Below are positions 22,989 through 33,905 of a stretch of 64,000 bases of DNA, piece by piece. Under the pieces are notes generated by a model, which saw only the letters and a list, made by a program, of their open reading frames with translations, was not told the DNA's origin and made no database searches. This stretch comes from Trichosporon coremiiforme (taxonomy: Eukaryota > Basidiomycota > Tremellomycetes > Trichosporonales > Trichosporonaceae), in NCBI GenBank assembly GCA_039545355.1, contig BCJJ01000014.1:623914-687913 (forward strand). The letters are read 5' to 3'. The stretch's first letter is position 1, and every line of letters starts with the position of its first letter. Made by a program: the position numbers and the translations under genes.

Positions 22989-23906
22989 ATGAACACGCTC
23001 GACTGGGCGTACTACCCCCACATTCGCGACCTCATTCTCGATGCTGCTCCCGACGATACTATTCCCGCCCTTCGTTTAACCCAACGCCCCGTGCGAGAGT
23101 ACCTCGACCGCCACCTCGCAAAGCATATTCTCTACATCGTCAAGAGTGGCCGATTGTACACCCGTGCTGGTCACGTTCAGCTTGCGTTCCAGACCGCAGA
23201 GGTAGCCCCCAGAATCGAATCGATCGATATTTACCCCCCCGACCTCTTTGAACCGCACGACGCCGTTGGTCTGCATCTCCCGAACCTGCGGTACGCACGC
23301 CTTCCTTGCATCGGCGACCTTTACAATGTCCTGCCTACCATCGCACCAGCACCACAATGCGTGATTCAAGCAGTCCTCCCAAAAGAAGCGGTCGAGGATG
23401 TGACACTCAATTTCTGGACGTCTGAGAAGACCCAGAAGATGATATTTGTCTTCCCTCGCCGGCTCTCGGCACTATACTGCCGGAATGTCCACTACAGTCC
23501 AGCGGTGACTGACGTCCGGATGTCCGAACTAGTGATTGTGCTGTTGCCTGGTCTGGACAATGTGTGGGGCGACGACATCGATGCAGTACCCGTGCGAAAC
23601 CGCTTCAAACCGGACTACCTGCAGGGCATTATCATGGAGTGTCTCCGCGTACCCGGTGACACATTGACATTAGTTGGCCTCGAAGGTCTGAATCGGAGAA
23701 TCGCCGGCGAGACAACCGTAGGCGACCTTCTCCGCCGGCACTTTCTCGAAGACGGTCACTTCAAGCGCGCTGCCTGGCCAGAGAACCCCCTTGGCCGACG
23801 ACTTCAGCTCCTCCCGCTTGAGGATTGGAAGGCCCAAGTACCGGCGCGGGAATGGGAGCTCGTCTGCACGCTTCCTGAGTGCGTCGCAGACCCATGCGCG
23901 AGGTGA
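22989..23906 (+). CDS. F-box-like family protein, intact copy
   Basis: One intronless frame from the ATG at 22989 gives 305 aa. The N-terminus has a short F-box-like helix set: MNTLDWAYYPHIRDLILDAA, then IPALRLTQRPVREYLDRHLA. The rest shows alternating strand and loop segments (RIESIDIYPPDLF, LPNLRYARLPCIGDL, LTLVGLEGLN) that recall the repeats found after F-boxes in expanded tremellomycete families. It ends with DWKAQVPAREWELVCTLPE. A role as an SCF adaptor is inferred from the F-box-like start only. It is the one undamaged member among at least seven copies here, which suggests selection or recency. Confidence 0.72.
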   Translation: MNTLDWAYYPHIRDLILDAAPDDTIPALRLTQRPVREYLDRHLAKHILYIVKSGRLYTRAGHVQLAFQTAEVAPRIESIDIYPPDLFEPHDAVGLHLPNLRYARLPCIGDLYNVLPTIAPAPQCVIQAVLPKEAVEDVTLNFWTSEKTQKMIFVFPRRLSALYCRNVHYSPAVTDVRMSELVIVLLPGLDNVWGDDIDAVPVRNRFKPDYLQGIIMECLRVPGDTLTLVGLEGLNRRIAGETTVGDLLRRHFLEDGHFKRAAWPENPLGRRLQLLPLEDWKAQVPAREWELVCTLPECVADPCAR

Positions 23907-24008
23907 TAGGCGCGATTAATATTGCCTGAGATCGCGACACCCGAAATTCACCGACATCCGATCCTACACCTTTCGGACAGCGCCTTCCTCGCATCTGTTC
24001 GACAAATT

Positions 24009-24134
24009 CCATGGTCCTATCGACTGGGCGTTCTACCGGCAGAAACTAGACCTCATCCTCGACTACCTCCCCGATGAAGCCATTTACGCCCTTCGATTGA
24101 CGCAGCGAGCTGTGTGCGATGCTGCAGACAAGGG
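24009..24134 (+). pseudogene. F-box-like family fragment
   Basis: About 40 codons, IDWAFYRQKLDLILDYLPDE and AIYALRLTQRAVCDAADK, align with the first 45 residues of the intact copy that ends just 100 bases upstream. Beyond this the family match stops. There is no ATG at the expected place; a GTG codon stands near 24011. It is a tandem partial duplicate. Confidence 0.55.
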
Positions 24135-24590
24135 CGGAACATGCGGTCTACGATGTCGACAGTCCTCTCACATACTCCTAGCGAGGTCATATCCTTCTTC
24201 CCTTTGAGTCTAACGGCCTGAAATGGAGACACGCACTTTGGATATCCATGCGGGGAAGTCACGGGAAACCCCGGACCCCACACGGGGGCCACCCACTCAC
24301 TTTCCGAAGCAGCCGTAGAATCGCTTCCAGGATGCTGCTCGGAGAAGTGCGCCAACTACGATGCTGAGCTAGTCCCTAGAATATGGAGGCGATACTTGGA
24401 TGCATGGACGACAAGGAAGTCTCCAAATTGTTCAAAGTGCTCAGAACCTCCGTTGCAGCTAAATTGGGTGAGACATCAGTCGCGCATCAGCGCCCGCGCC
24501 CGATCGTCCTGATCGTCGCACTCTGCTCTGCAGTGTTAGACTTAACACGTCAACTCTGCTCAACCCGTTCACTAACACCACTTCGCTGCT
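24135..24590. other. Intergenic region, nothing coding seen
   Basis: No supported gene. Contains an ACGGGGGCC/GGGGAAGTC-rich patch around 24250-24295 and then unremarkable sequence leading into the poly-C tract. Confidence 0.3.
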
Positions 24591-24660
24591 CTCCCCCCCC
24601 CCCCCCCCGCTCTGACGCCCCTCTCCCCCCCCCCCCCCCCAACCCCCCCCCCGCTCTGAC
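24591..24660. repeat. Poly-C tract with CGCTCTGACG repeats
   Basis: Three runs of C (about 17, 18 and 10 long) are separated by short units; the unit CCCCGCTCTGACG occurs twice. On the opposite strand these are long G-runs able to form G-quadruplexes (inference from composition). Such runs are prone to length change and sequencing error. Confidence 0.85.
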
Positions 24661-24877
24661 GTACTTCGTTCGCCGCCGTGATTGACGACATGTCCCAACG
24701 TCTCTAACACGCAAGCCGCTCTCACAACACACCACGGCATCGCAGAAGCATACCCACGGCGCAGCCGGGGTGAAGGGGTAATGAGGGTGACGCTGCTGAT
24801 CAGGCGGTGCGAGCGCAAGCCTGCGTGTCGCACTTGCTCTCGTAAAGGTAGCTGCGGGCGTCCGGGCTTATTGTTCG

Positions 24878-26217
24878 TTGTCAACGCTGGTCAACTCCAC
24901 TTTGTTCACATTCCGATCCCCCTCCATCCTCCTCACGGACGAATCATTCCTTCCTTGCTCCGTCCGCCTCTTCCCCGTACCCGGTATCAATCCAGTTCTG
25001 CAAGTTCAGATCTACCGTCTTCAGACCTGCGACTCGTGCACCGCTATCGGAACTCTATGTTCGAACGCAGACCAGCTCGTGTACTTCGACTCCAGCGACA
25101 GAGACCGTGGCATTCGGTCGGACGTGAGCAGAGGGTCCGGTGGAGGAAGGGTGGAGGGAAGAGGTGTGCTGAGGTACCTCCTCAACCCGAGCTTGGGGGC
25201 TGAGAGTCAAAGGCTAGAGTGGGAGCTCATGCCGACGAGGGTGACGCTGGGTGAATGGTAGGTGTCAGGTGTGGGAGTATGGGGAGCCTAACGGAAGTGA
25301 ATTCGGGAAGGAATCGCTCTGACTTTCCTCCTGTAAGTCAGGCAGGCGATCGCTTTGCATCTCCCCATCGGCACTGGACACTATTTTCGAGGAAGAGGAA
25401 GTCGATGCCCCGATCAAGTCTAAACCTACGGAACGCAAGCTATCCTCCAAGGAAGACACAGCCCCGAGCGACCACACTCGACCTGCCAGCACTGCTTGAA
25501 CCCTCCGAGGAAGACACGAGCACGAAGCCCAGCACGCCAGTCGACACCAAGGTTTCCGGCTCGCCAGCGCCCAGTCCACCCCACACTATAGAGTCACTCG
25601 CGCCTCTCTCACCAGTCCCTCGACCGCCAACACCAATGTTACCCCTCACTCCCGACTCGCCATGCAGCCCCTTCCTGACCCAGCGTCGTTCTCTCCGTTC
25701 ATCCGCCCGGCTCGCCTTGCTCCTTCACATCTAGCGCCAGCGACGCTTCCACCTCCTCCGACATGGCGGTGACAGGACACGAGTCCCACATGTCCCATGC
25801 GCCTTCCTGACCACCTCCACTGTCACCGTCTCCACCTCTCGACGAACCGGCAAGGCGGAGCAAGCACAGCCACAAGACGTCCGGATGCACTGCCGAGATG
25901 CTCGTTCCCCAGCCTTTTCGTCCGCATAAGAGCGTGGTGGAAGTGGAGGTTCAGCTCGACCAGGTAGCGCGGCTTGAAGCCCTGATTGAGGCGGTCGAGA
26001 AGTGAAAGACTGCTGCAGTGAGGGTGAAGGCAGGGTTAGAGATGGGAGATGGGAACGAGGTCGAGAGGTTTAGGATGGAGGCGCTGTGGCAGGATGTCGA
26101 GCTATGCCCGAGCTGGTCTGATCCCCAGCATTTTCTCTTGTCCATCCAGAACGCTCCGACTTCGACCCGTAGCTCAGATGTCTTCCTTTTCCCAATCATC
26201 GCACCGACTCAAATGTG
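24878..26217 (+). pseudogene. Decayed gene of unknown family
   Basis: Protein-like stretches in several frames follow one another on the + strand. 24878-25258 reads VNSTLFTFRSPSILLTDES, later LVYFDSSDRDRG and LRYLLNPSLGAESQRLEWEL. After a possible short intron, QVWEYGEPNGSEFGKESL meets a stop. 25335-25490 gives FEEEEVDAPIKSKPTERKLS. At 25930-26217, VEVEVQLDQVARLEALIEA is interrupted by a TGA (AVEK*KTAAV) and continues to FRMEALWQDVELCPSW. Only low-confidence splicing could join them and at least one stop is in frame. The first part looks like a beta-sandwich protein and the last like a coiled coil, but I do not recognise either. Confidence 0.35.
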
Positions 26218-26290
26218 ATAACCCATCTCAACACATACCTAGAGGCACACATCCCATCTCGATACCCCATCTACCCAACCTCCCCATCAT

Positions 26291-26319
26291 CAACGAATCA
26301 ACGAATCAACGAATCAACG
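26291..26319. repeat. Short tandem repeat (CAACGAAT, about three units)
   Basis: The 9-nt unit AACGAATCA is repeated three times in a row just downstream of the capping-enzyme stop codon (which is on the - strand). Confidence 0.8.
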
Positions 26320-26382
26320 GACGAAGGCGCAGGCTGTTGCAAACGACTCACGGATACAGTCTAGATGCATACAACAAGATTA

Positions 26383-27900
26383 CTATCGCTTCAATCCGCT
26401 CATAGCCGGTCTCGGGGCGCCTCCGCCGTGTCCTCCATGGGCTGACTGCGGCGGGGGCTTGTGGTACCCGTTCGACGGGCGGGGCGGGGCGGCGGCAGCG
26501 GCCGCAGCACGGTTTCGCTGCTCGCGCTGCTTCCATGCCGCCTTCACCTTGTCCTGTTGGGCTAGCACCTGGATGTCAGTTCATGTGTCGCAGGAGAACT
26601 GGAGAATGTGTTGGGCCTAGGTACTCACGCCGGCAATCTCCACTCCATCTTCGATCGAATGCAGCACACTGCGCACCGTCTTGGCGTGGTTGCCGTGCGG
26701 CTTGTCGTCACGGAAGCGGAACATGCGCCACCTGGCGCGCGTCGGGTCCCACGTCACCTCGACGATGCGGCCGTCGTACTCTTCCCCTGTCTCTTTCATC
26801 CTGTCGTTGTCAGCTTCGTTGCAGACCCAGCTGTGGCTGTGGCTCGGACTCACTGTTCCCATTCGTCATCGTCCACATCCATCTCGTCGAAGAACTCGTA
26901 CTTTGCGTCGGGCCCATCCCCGCCCATCCACTCGTTTAGGAGGAAGTGCGGCTTGGCGCAGTAGTCTGGCTCGCTCGGATTCGATGCACTCGGCGGGAAC
27001 CTGAGCTCGATCTTGAAGTCGATCGAGTTCTCGCTCGGCGGCTTCCACTTGAGGATCTTCTCGTCGGTGCCGGGGACGTAAGCGCTCTCGGCGCACGTGA
27101 AGATGAGACCGTCGTGCCCGTGCTGCAGTTGCGGGACATGTACGTTCAGCACCTGCGAAACGTGGTACGCGAGTTCCTGCTTCTTGGCGAGAATCTCAAA
27201 CGGCGCATTCTCCTTCCACTCCGGGAAGCGCTGGGCCGCCTTCTTCATCGGCGCCACGACCCACTCCCTGAGGCGCTGATCGTCAGTTCATCGTCCAACC
27301 GGGCTAAACTTACGGCGAATCGCTTCACGAGAGGCTTCTTCATGATGTTCTCGCCGTTCAAGACGAGGCAGTCGAACGCATAGTAACGCATCACTTGCGC
27401 CCCCGTACGCGGATCAATGTCGATCACGAGTTCGCCGTCCAGGATCGTGTCAGTCAGGGGGTCGTCGAGCGACTCCCAATGAGTGAAATGCAGATTGTCG
27501 ACCGAGAAGTAGCGCTGCTTGCGGTCGATCTGGGGTTAGCTGGCGTGCGATACAAAAAACTCACGAGCCAAACCTCCTGACTTCCCGTCATCCCGTTCAT
27601 GACAACGAAGAGCAGCACGCGGACACCGTCAGACTTCTCGCACACCCAGAAGCTGTTGTCAGCTCAAACTACGTCAGAAGCGAAGCTCACTCCATCTTCT
27701 CCAGCATGGCGAGGGATTGCGTTGTAAATGATACAGGCTGGGCGCCCGGGAATCTGCGGTCAGCCCTTGCCTGCACGTGTGGCTCACTTTGTATTCTTGA
27801 GGTGGCAAAGTTGAGCTACATGCTCGTTCAAGTGATGGGCGACCTCGGGGTCGGTCAGGAGCGTCCCCGGGATGTCTGGGATAATGGATTGGGCCGGCAT
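26383..27900 (-). CDS. CEG1: mRNA-capping enzyme, guanylyltransferase subunit
   Basis: Seven exons in transcript order: 27900-27788, 27753-27691, 27652-27565, 27529-27314, 27275-26854, 26800-26629 and 26568-26383; 419 aa, normal for the fungal monofunctional enzyme. The introns include some of the shortest here (34, 35, 38, 38 nt). Nucleotidyltransferase motifs are all present: motif I CEKSDGVRV with the lysine that carries GMP, motif III RYFSVDNLHF, motif IV ILDGELVIDI, motif V HGHDGLIFTCAESAYVPGTD and LKWKPP. The C-terminal OB part contains EEYDGRIVEV. It transfers GMP to the 5' diphosphate end of nascent Pol II transcripts (family knowledge). The tail is Ala/Pro/Gly-rich. Confidence 0.93.
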
Positions 27901-28180
27901 TCCTCCAAAGGCGTTGTGCAGATGGAGACAAGAAAGTTGAGGGATCGAGATGCCGGCAGACGACGCTATTGACAACTGGTGGTGCGGAAGAGGGCGAGGT
28001 GGAGGTCAGCCAGGGTGGATGGAGTCGGATGATAAGCGACGTTATTTAATCCACGTCAGGATTTTGCAAAAGTCATTCTGGTCATTACGGACCGAGCAGA
28101 CGACCTGTCCGCCGGAGCCCTTACGTCTGAGCGACTGCTCTCATCTCTTGCCACTCGGCTTACTTAGCAAAACATCCAAA
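27901..28180. promoter_or_regulatory. Short bidirectional promoter (CEG1 / eIF5B)
   Basis: Only 280 bases separate the two start codons, so one compact region must serve both the capping enzyme and eIF5B. Visible elements are an AT-richer block GACGTTATTTAATCCACG (about 28040) and a CT-rich block ending in ATCCAAAATGCC. Both genes serve basic gene expression, so co-regulation is plausible (inference). Confidence 0.6.
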
Positions 28181-31100
28181 ATGCCCCCCAAGAACAAGGG
28201 CAAGAAGGGAAAGAAGGGAGGTGACGACGACGACGCTTTCTGGTGCGTGAGGGACCTGTTGCATGCCGCTGCACACCTGAATAGCCCCGGATCATAATGC
28301 TGACTATTGTCCACAGGGCCGCGAAGGAGAAGGAGCTCGAGGCCAAGATGGCGACCCCCGACGAGGACAACAACGCGGATGGTGGCGGTGCCTTTGACGC
28401 CCTCGACGAGGACGACGAGTTCGGTGGTGGTGGCCTTATGGTGAGCTAAAGACAACGTTTCGGGAACTGACGTGCCTAGGCTGCCATCGCTGCGGCCAAG
28501 AACAAAAAGAAGGACAAGAAGAAGAAGAAGCAGTCTGCCTTTGCCGACCTCGACATGGACGACGAGGAGGGATTCGACTCGAAGGAGCCCGAGCGCGCCA
28601 ATCTAGATGACGAGTGGCCTGAGGACGACGTTAAGCCCAAGAAGGGCAAGAAGGGAAAGAAGTCCAAGAAGGCTGTCGAGTCTGAGGACGAGGCCGAGCT
28701 CGCCGACGAGCCCGAGGCGCCCAAGGAGGCTGAGCGTGCGAACCTCGACGACGAGTGGCCCGAGGACGACGTGAAGCCCAAGAAGGGCAAGAAGGGAAAG
28801 AAGGGCAAGCAGCAGGCCGTTGAGGAGGACGACGACGATTTCCTCGAGAAGGCTGCTGCCGAGGCTGCCGCTGCCCGCGCCGCCGCCGAGGCTGCCAAGC
28901 CCAAGGACGAGCCCGCCCCCGCCGCCGACGAGGCCGAGGAGGAGGAGACTGGCGGCACCAGGATCCTCTCCAAGAAGGAGAAGGAGAAGCTTAAGAAGGA
29001 GAAGGAGAAGGCTAAGAAGAAGGCGCAGGCGGCCAAGAAGAAGGCTGCCGCTGCCGACGAGGCCGACTCTGGTGCCGCTACTCCCGAGCCGTCTACTCCT
29101 GCCCCCGAGGCTGCGGACGAGGAGGCTGCCGATGAGCCCGCTTCGTCAGCCGCGGACAAGAAGAAGAAGAAGAAGAAGGGTGCCGCCAAGGCCGAGCCTG
29201 AGCCCGCGAAGCCGAAGAAGGTGTCAGCCCACATTCTCGCGATGCAAAAGGCGATGGAGGAGAAGAAGCGTATCGAGGAGGAGGCTCGCCTCGCCGAGGA
29301 GGAGCGTCAGCGTCAGATCGAGGAGGAGGAGCGCGCCGCCGCCGAGGAGGAGGCCCGTATCCAGGCCGCCAAGGACGCTAAGAAGGAGAAGGAGCGGCTA
29401 AAGAAGGAGAAGGCCAAGGCCGAGGGTCGTCTCCTGACGCCCGCCCAGAAGCGTGAGCGTGCTGCCGCCGAGGCGCGTAAGCAGGCTTTGCTCGCGTCCG
29501 GCGTCAAGATCGCCGCGCTCGAGGGTGGTGCCCCCGCTGCCAAGCGGCCCTTCAACAAGAAGAAGGGCGGAAAGGGTCCCCAGGCCAAGACCCCCAGCCA
29601 GCCCTCCACCCCCGCTCCCTCCACTCCTGCGCCCTCCTCGCCCAAGGTCGAGGCGGCCAAGCCCGAGGAGAAGAAGGATGAGGACGAGGACGACTGGGAC
29701 AAGTCGGACGACGAGGTCGCCGACGTCGCCGCCGGCGTCAAGGACCTGAAGGTCGACGACAAGAGGGAGGAGTCCGAGGACGACTGGGACAAGTCGAGCG
29801 AGGATGAGGCGCCCCCGCCGCCCAAGCCTGCCGCGAAGGAGGCGGATAAGCCCGCCGCTAAGGCTGCCCCGGCCAAGGCTGCCGCTAAGGTTGCTCCTGC
29901 CAAGGCCGCTGCCAACGGCAAGAAGCCCATCCAGGAGGAGTCCGAGGAGGAGTCCGAGGAGGAGTCTGACGAGGACTCTGATGAGGACAGCGACGAGGAC
30001 TCTGACGATGATTCTGACGACTCGGACGACTCGTCCGAGGACGAGGTCGAGCAGGCCAAGGAGCGTGCCCGCGTCGCCATTGCTGCCCGTCGCAAGGCCG
30101 CCGAGGCCGCGCAGGACAAGTCTGACCTCCGCTCGCCCATCTGTTGTATTCTCGGACACGTCGATACCGGAAAGACGAAGCTGCTCGACAAGATCCGTCA
30201 GACCTCCGTCCAGGAGGGCGAGGCCGGTGGTATCACGCAGCAGATCGGTGCCACTTTCTTCCCGAAGGAGGCGCTCGTTGAGAAGACGCAGGTCGTGAAC
30301 AAGAACGGCGAGGTCAAGGTTGACATTCCCGGTCTCCTCATCATCGACACCCCCGGACACGAGTCGTTCACCAACCTGCGTTCGCGTGGTTCCTCGCTGT
30401 GTAACATTGCCATCCTCGTTATCGACATCACCCACGGTCTCGAGCCCCAGACCATCGAGTCGCTCAACCTCCTCAAGATGCGCAAGACCCCCTTCATTGT
30501 CGCGCTCAACAAGATTGACAAGCTCGACTCGACCGAGTGGAAGACGCTCCCCGACGCCGGTTTCCGCGAGACCCTTGCTGCGCAGTCCAAGCGTATGCAG
30601 CGCATGTTCGCCGACCGCGTCCAGTACATCAAGGGTATCCTCATGGAGCAGGGACTCAACTCGGAGCTCTACGACGAGAACCCCCAGCCCGGACGTATCG
30701 TCTCGATCGTCCCCACCTCTGCCGTCACCGGTGAGGGTGTCCCCGACCTGCTTGCGCTCCTCGTCAAGCTCACCCAGGACCGTATGACCGGTTCGCTCAT
30801 GTACCTGTCCGAGGCCGAGGCGACCATTCTCGAGGTCAAGGTCATTGAGGGTCTCGGTACCACCATTGATATCGTTCTCGTGAACGGTGTCCTGCGCGAG
30901 GGCGACAAGATCGTACTCTGTGGCATGAACGGTCCGATCGTTACCAACGTCCGTGCGCTCCTCACGCCCCAGCCGATGCGCGAACTCCGTATCAAGTCGG
31001 CCTACGTGCACCACAAGGAGGTCAAGGCCGCGCTCGGTGTCAAGATTGCCGCCCCGGGTCTCGAAAAGGCTATCGCTGGTGCGCGCATGTTCGTCGCCAA

Positions 31101-32244
31101 GAACGACGACGAGATCGAGTACTACAAAGACCTCGCCATGGATGACCTGACCTCTCTCGACAAGTTTGTCCAGAAGTCGGGCCGCGGTGTCTTCGTCCAG
31201 GCCTCTACGCTTGGTTCGCTCGAGGCGCTCCTCGTGTTCCTCAAGGACATGAACATTCCCGTCTTCGAGTTCGGTCTCGGACCCGTTTACAAGTCGGCCG
31301 TGATCCGAGCCGGTCTCATGCTCGACCGTGCGCCCGAGTACGCCGTCATGCTCTGCTTCGATGTTCCCGTGACCTTTGAGGCCGAGGAGCAAGCCAAGCG
31401 CGAGGGTGTCAAGATCTTCTCCGCCATGATTATCTACCACCTGTTCGACGCCTTCAAGAAGCACATGGAGGAGGTCAAGGAAGCTCGTCAGAAGGAGGCA
31501 GCTCCGATTGCTGTTTGGCCGTGTAAGCTCAAGATCCTCAAGGCCTTTGCCAGTCGCGACCCTATTGTGGTTGGTGCGGATCTGATCGAAGGAGCGACTG
31601 TCCGAGTTGGCACCCCCATCGGTGTGGTCCGTGTCGATAAGGAGAAGGGTACTCGCGAGATCATCCCACTGGGCAAGATCACGGGTCTCGAAATCAACCA
31701 CAAGCCGTACCAGGTCGTCAAGAAGTCGCAAATTGGAGCCGGTAAGTTGCCGAAAGACATTCGCGGTCTCCAATGTTGGTCAAGTTGCTGATCATCAGGT
31801 GTCGCCGTCAAGATTGAACGCGCTTCGCATCAGGCTGCACGAACCTTTGGCCGGCACTTCACCGAAAAAGATATTCTGTGCTCTCTGATCTCGCGACAGA
31901 GCTTGGACACGTTGAAGAGCACGTTCCGCGATTCGGCAAGTATCATTGTGGCGAAGAACCCCTCGAACAGGGCTTCAAGAAGATGGTGGAGGTGTCCGGG
32001 CTGTGGGGTGGAGGCCGAAATTTTGGTTCCGCTCACTGATAAGCCTCTCTGTCGGAGACGGCCGAAGCCCTCCCCCTCCCCTCCAGTTCTTCGCTCGAAT
32101 GGCCCTTGCTTAAAGAACTATGCTGACGTCGAGACAGGTAGAGATGTCGGACTGGGCTTTGTTGAAGCAGATGAAGGCCGAGCAGGTATGTGATGTGTAG
32201 TGTGCAGAGGAGACACGGCTGACATCTCCAGGGAGTCCAGTAGA
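28181..32244 (+). CDS. FUN12: Translation initiation factor eIF5B (IF2-like GTPase)
   Basis: Exons 28181-28242, 28317-28440, 28480-31741, 31799-31935, 32138-32185 and 32233-32244 give 1214 aa. The first ~600 residues are Lys/Glu/Ala-rich and disordered, with a duplicated segment ([20 protein letters not shown]) at about 28594 and 28735. The GTPase core has G1 [22 protein letters not shown]3 DTPGHESF and G4 NKIDKLD. Domain II to IV follow, ending [20 protein letters not shown] plus GVQ. eIF5B joins the ribosomal subunits after start-codon recognition (family knowledge). Intron 4 (31936-32137) appears to use a GC donor (GCAAGT). Intron 5 leaves only the last four codons in the final exon. Confidence 0.93.
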
Positions 32245-32912
32245 CGATGCGCTTCGTCCAGCTCCGCCTTTTAACCACATTAGCCAATTGACCGAGTTTC
32301 CATTAGACACCGCGATGCACACATCAACGCTGCTCCGCCTCACCCCGAAGCCGCTCTGCTGGGCCCCATGACACTAGCTGTATGGGTGTTGCGCACGCAG
32401 CTTCCCGCGCACAGCAATAGCGGCGAGCACACAACGTACACATTGGGCAGGACGACAGTGTGGCTCACCACCTGCCACGAGGGCACCGTGGGAGATCATG
32501 ATTCTAGGGAGGCAGTTCGCCAACCTCGCATATGTTTCCTTCAGGCTGTCAGACTACTGACGCCATAACGACTACCCCCGACAACTGGAAAGACGGAATT
32601 GAGCTCCGGAACTGACAGGAAGAGCGGAGGACTGCAGGACTGGTGACTGCAGATCAACAGTTGTGAGGGTGAATAACCGTGTAGCATAACGGTGTGCGAG
32701 GTGGAACAGGGTGGTTAGCGTGATGGCTTGCTCGACGCCAAACGCACATGGCTCTCGGGATTATGGAAGTGTGAGGAGCTGGGAGGATCAGCGAGGCACG
32801 ACGCTGACCTCGAGGAAGACACCTCCTAAACCACAAACAAGCAGGGACGTGCTGACTCAACTGCTCCTTTTCATCTTCTCACCATCTCCTTGACTCCACC
32901 AGCCGCTGACGA
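32245..32912. other. Intergenic region, nothing coding seen
   Basis: The 3' flank of eIF5B (with AATTGACCGAG...AGACACCGCGATGCA, repeated later at about 33950) followed by the promoter of the next gene. No supported exon. Confidence 0.4.
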
Positions 32913-33905
32913 ATGTCTTCTCTCAAACGGAAGGCACCTTTCGCGCGAGGGCCTCCCCAGCCCAAGCCAGCCGTGAGTGGACTTCGCCGAGTCATTTGCT
33001 GATGTTGCAGCGCCCCAGTAATGGCAATGGTGCCATGTCCAGTGACATGGATGCTACGAGCGAAGATCTGGATGTGATCGCTGCGCAGCGCGTTCGTGAT
33101 CTGGGGTAAACACTCCGCTAACCTTACAGATTGCGCACAAGCGCAAGAACAAGCGTTTGACCAAGAAGCGTAACTCGGGCACGGCACGGACTCCAACTCC
33201 TGGTGAGTCAAACATTAATGGAAACGTCTGACAGCCAAGAGCCCCTTCCCAAGACCTACTACGAGAAGATGGCGGACAAGCTCGCCGAGAACGGTGCTGG
33301 ATTCGGAGAAGCGAAGGTTTGGAACTCGCGGACGGCACAGTCTTTTCAGGAGTGCAAGTCCGTGGGGGAGGTGCTGGACGCGATAGCAGAGCGCTACAAG
33401 GATAACTCCAAAGGTGAGTATGAGCCCGTGCCCAATGCTGATCTCTTTAGCCGAGAAGGAGGAGGCCGACGGGCTCTTCTACATCGTGAAAGCAGGATAC
33501 GCCAGGTTGGGCAAGAAGGAGAATGTGACGTGGGTTGCGGGCAAGTCTGGGCTCAAGGCAGGACCCAGTACGGGTTCGAGCGCCCAGGAGCGTGACCAGC
33601 TTTTGAACAGGGACCGTCGGACCGGTAAGACCTTCTTCTTCGAGTCTTTTACGTCCTTCCTGGCAGCCTGCCCGCCCTGTCCGCCGAGGGTTCAAAAGGT
33701 GAGTTTTTGCATCGCAACGAACTCGGTCATGATTTCAGCTAAACGGTTCCTCAGAGCGAAACGGAGAGGTGAAGACCGCGTCCGACCCGAGTTTTCCCTT
33801 CTGTCATTTCCACTCCTTGCTTTGAACTTCGCTGACTCTTCGCAGGTAGAGATGTCTGACTGGGCACTGCTGAAGCAGATGAAGGCGGAGCAGGGTGTCC
33901 AGTAG
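32913..33905 (+). CDS. Uncharacterised basic protein ending in an eIF5B-derived tail
   Basis: Model 32913-32972, 33011-33091, 33130-33202, 33240-33413, 33451-33698 and 33846-33905; 231 aa. The N-terminus is basic and disordered (MSSLKRKAPFARGPPQPKPA, then AHKRKNKRLTKKRNS). A helical body follows: KTYYEKMADKLAENGAGFGE, ECKSVGEVLDAIAERYKDNS, EEADGLFYIVKAGYARLGKK. I do not recognise it. The donor of intron 2 (GTTCGT) and the AAG acceptor of intron 3 are less usual; in intron 3 the first AG directly abuts the CTGAC branch and is skipped. The last exon, [19 protein letters not shown], is the same as the end of eIF5B and joins in phase 0. Without that splice the frame also reads through. Confidence 0.6.

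Noticed and set aside
29398..31773. Very long open frame on the - strand (791 codons) opposite eIF5B
   Set aside because: It mirrors the GC-rich, codon-biased eIF5B exon in the antisense frame. The predicted protein is repetitive, without motifs, while the + strand has all GTPase motifs.
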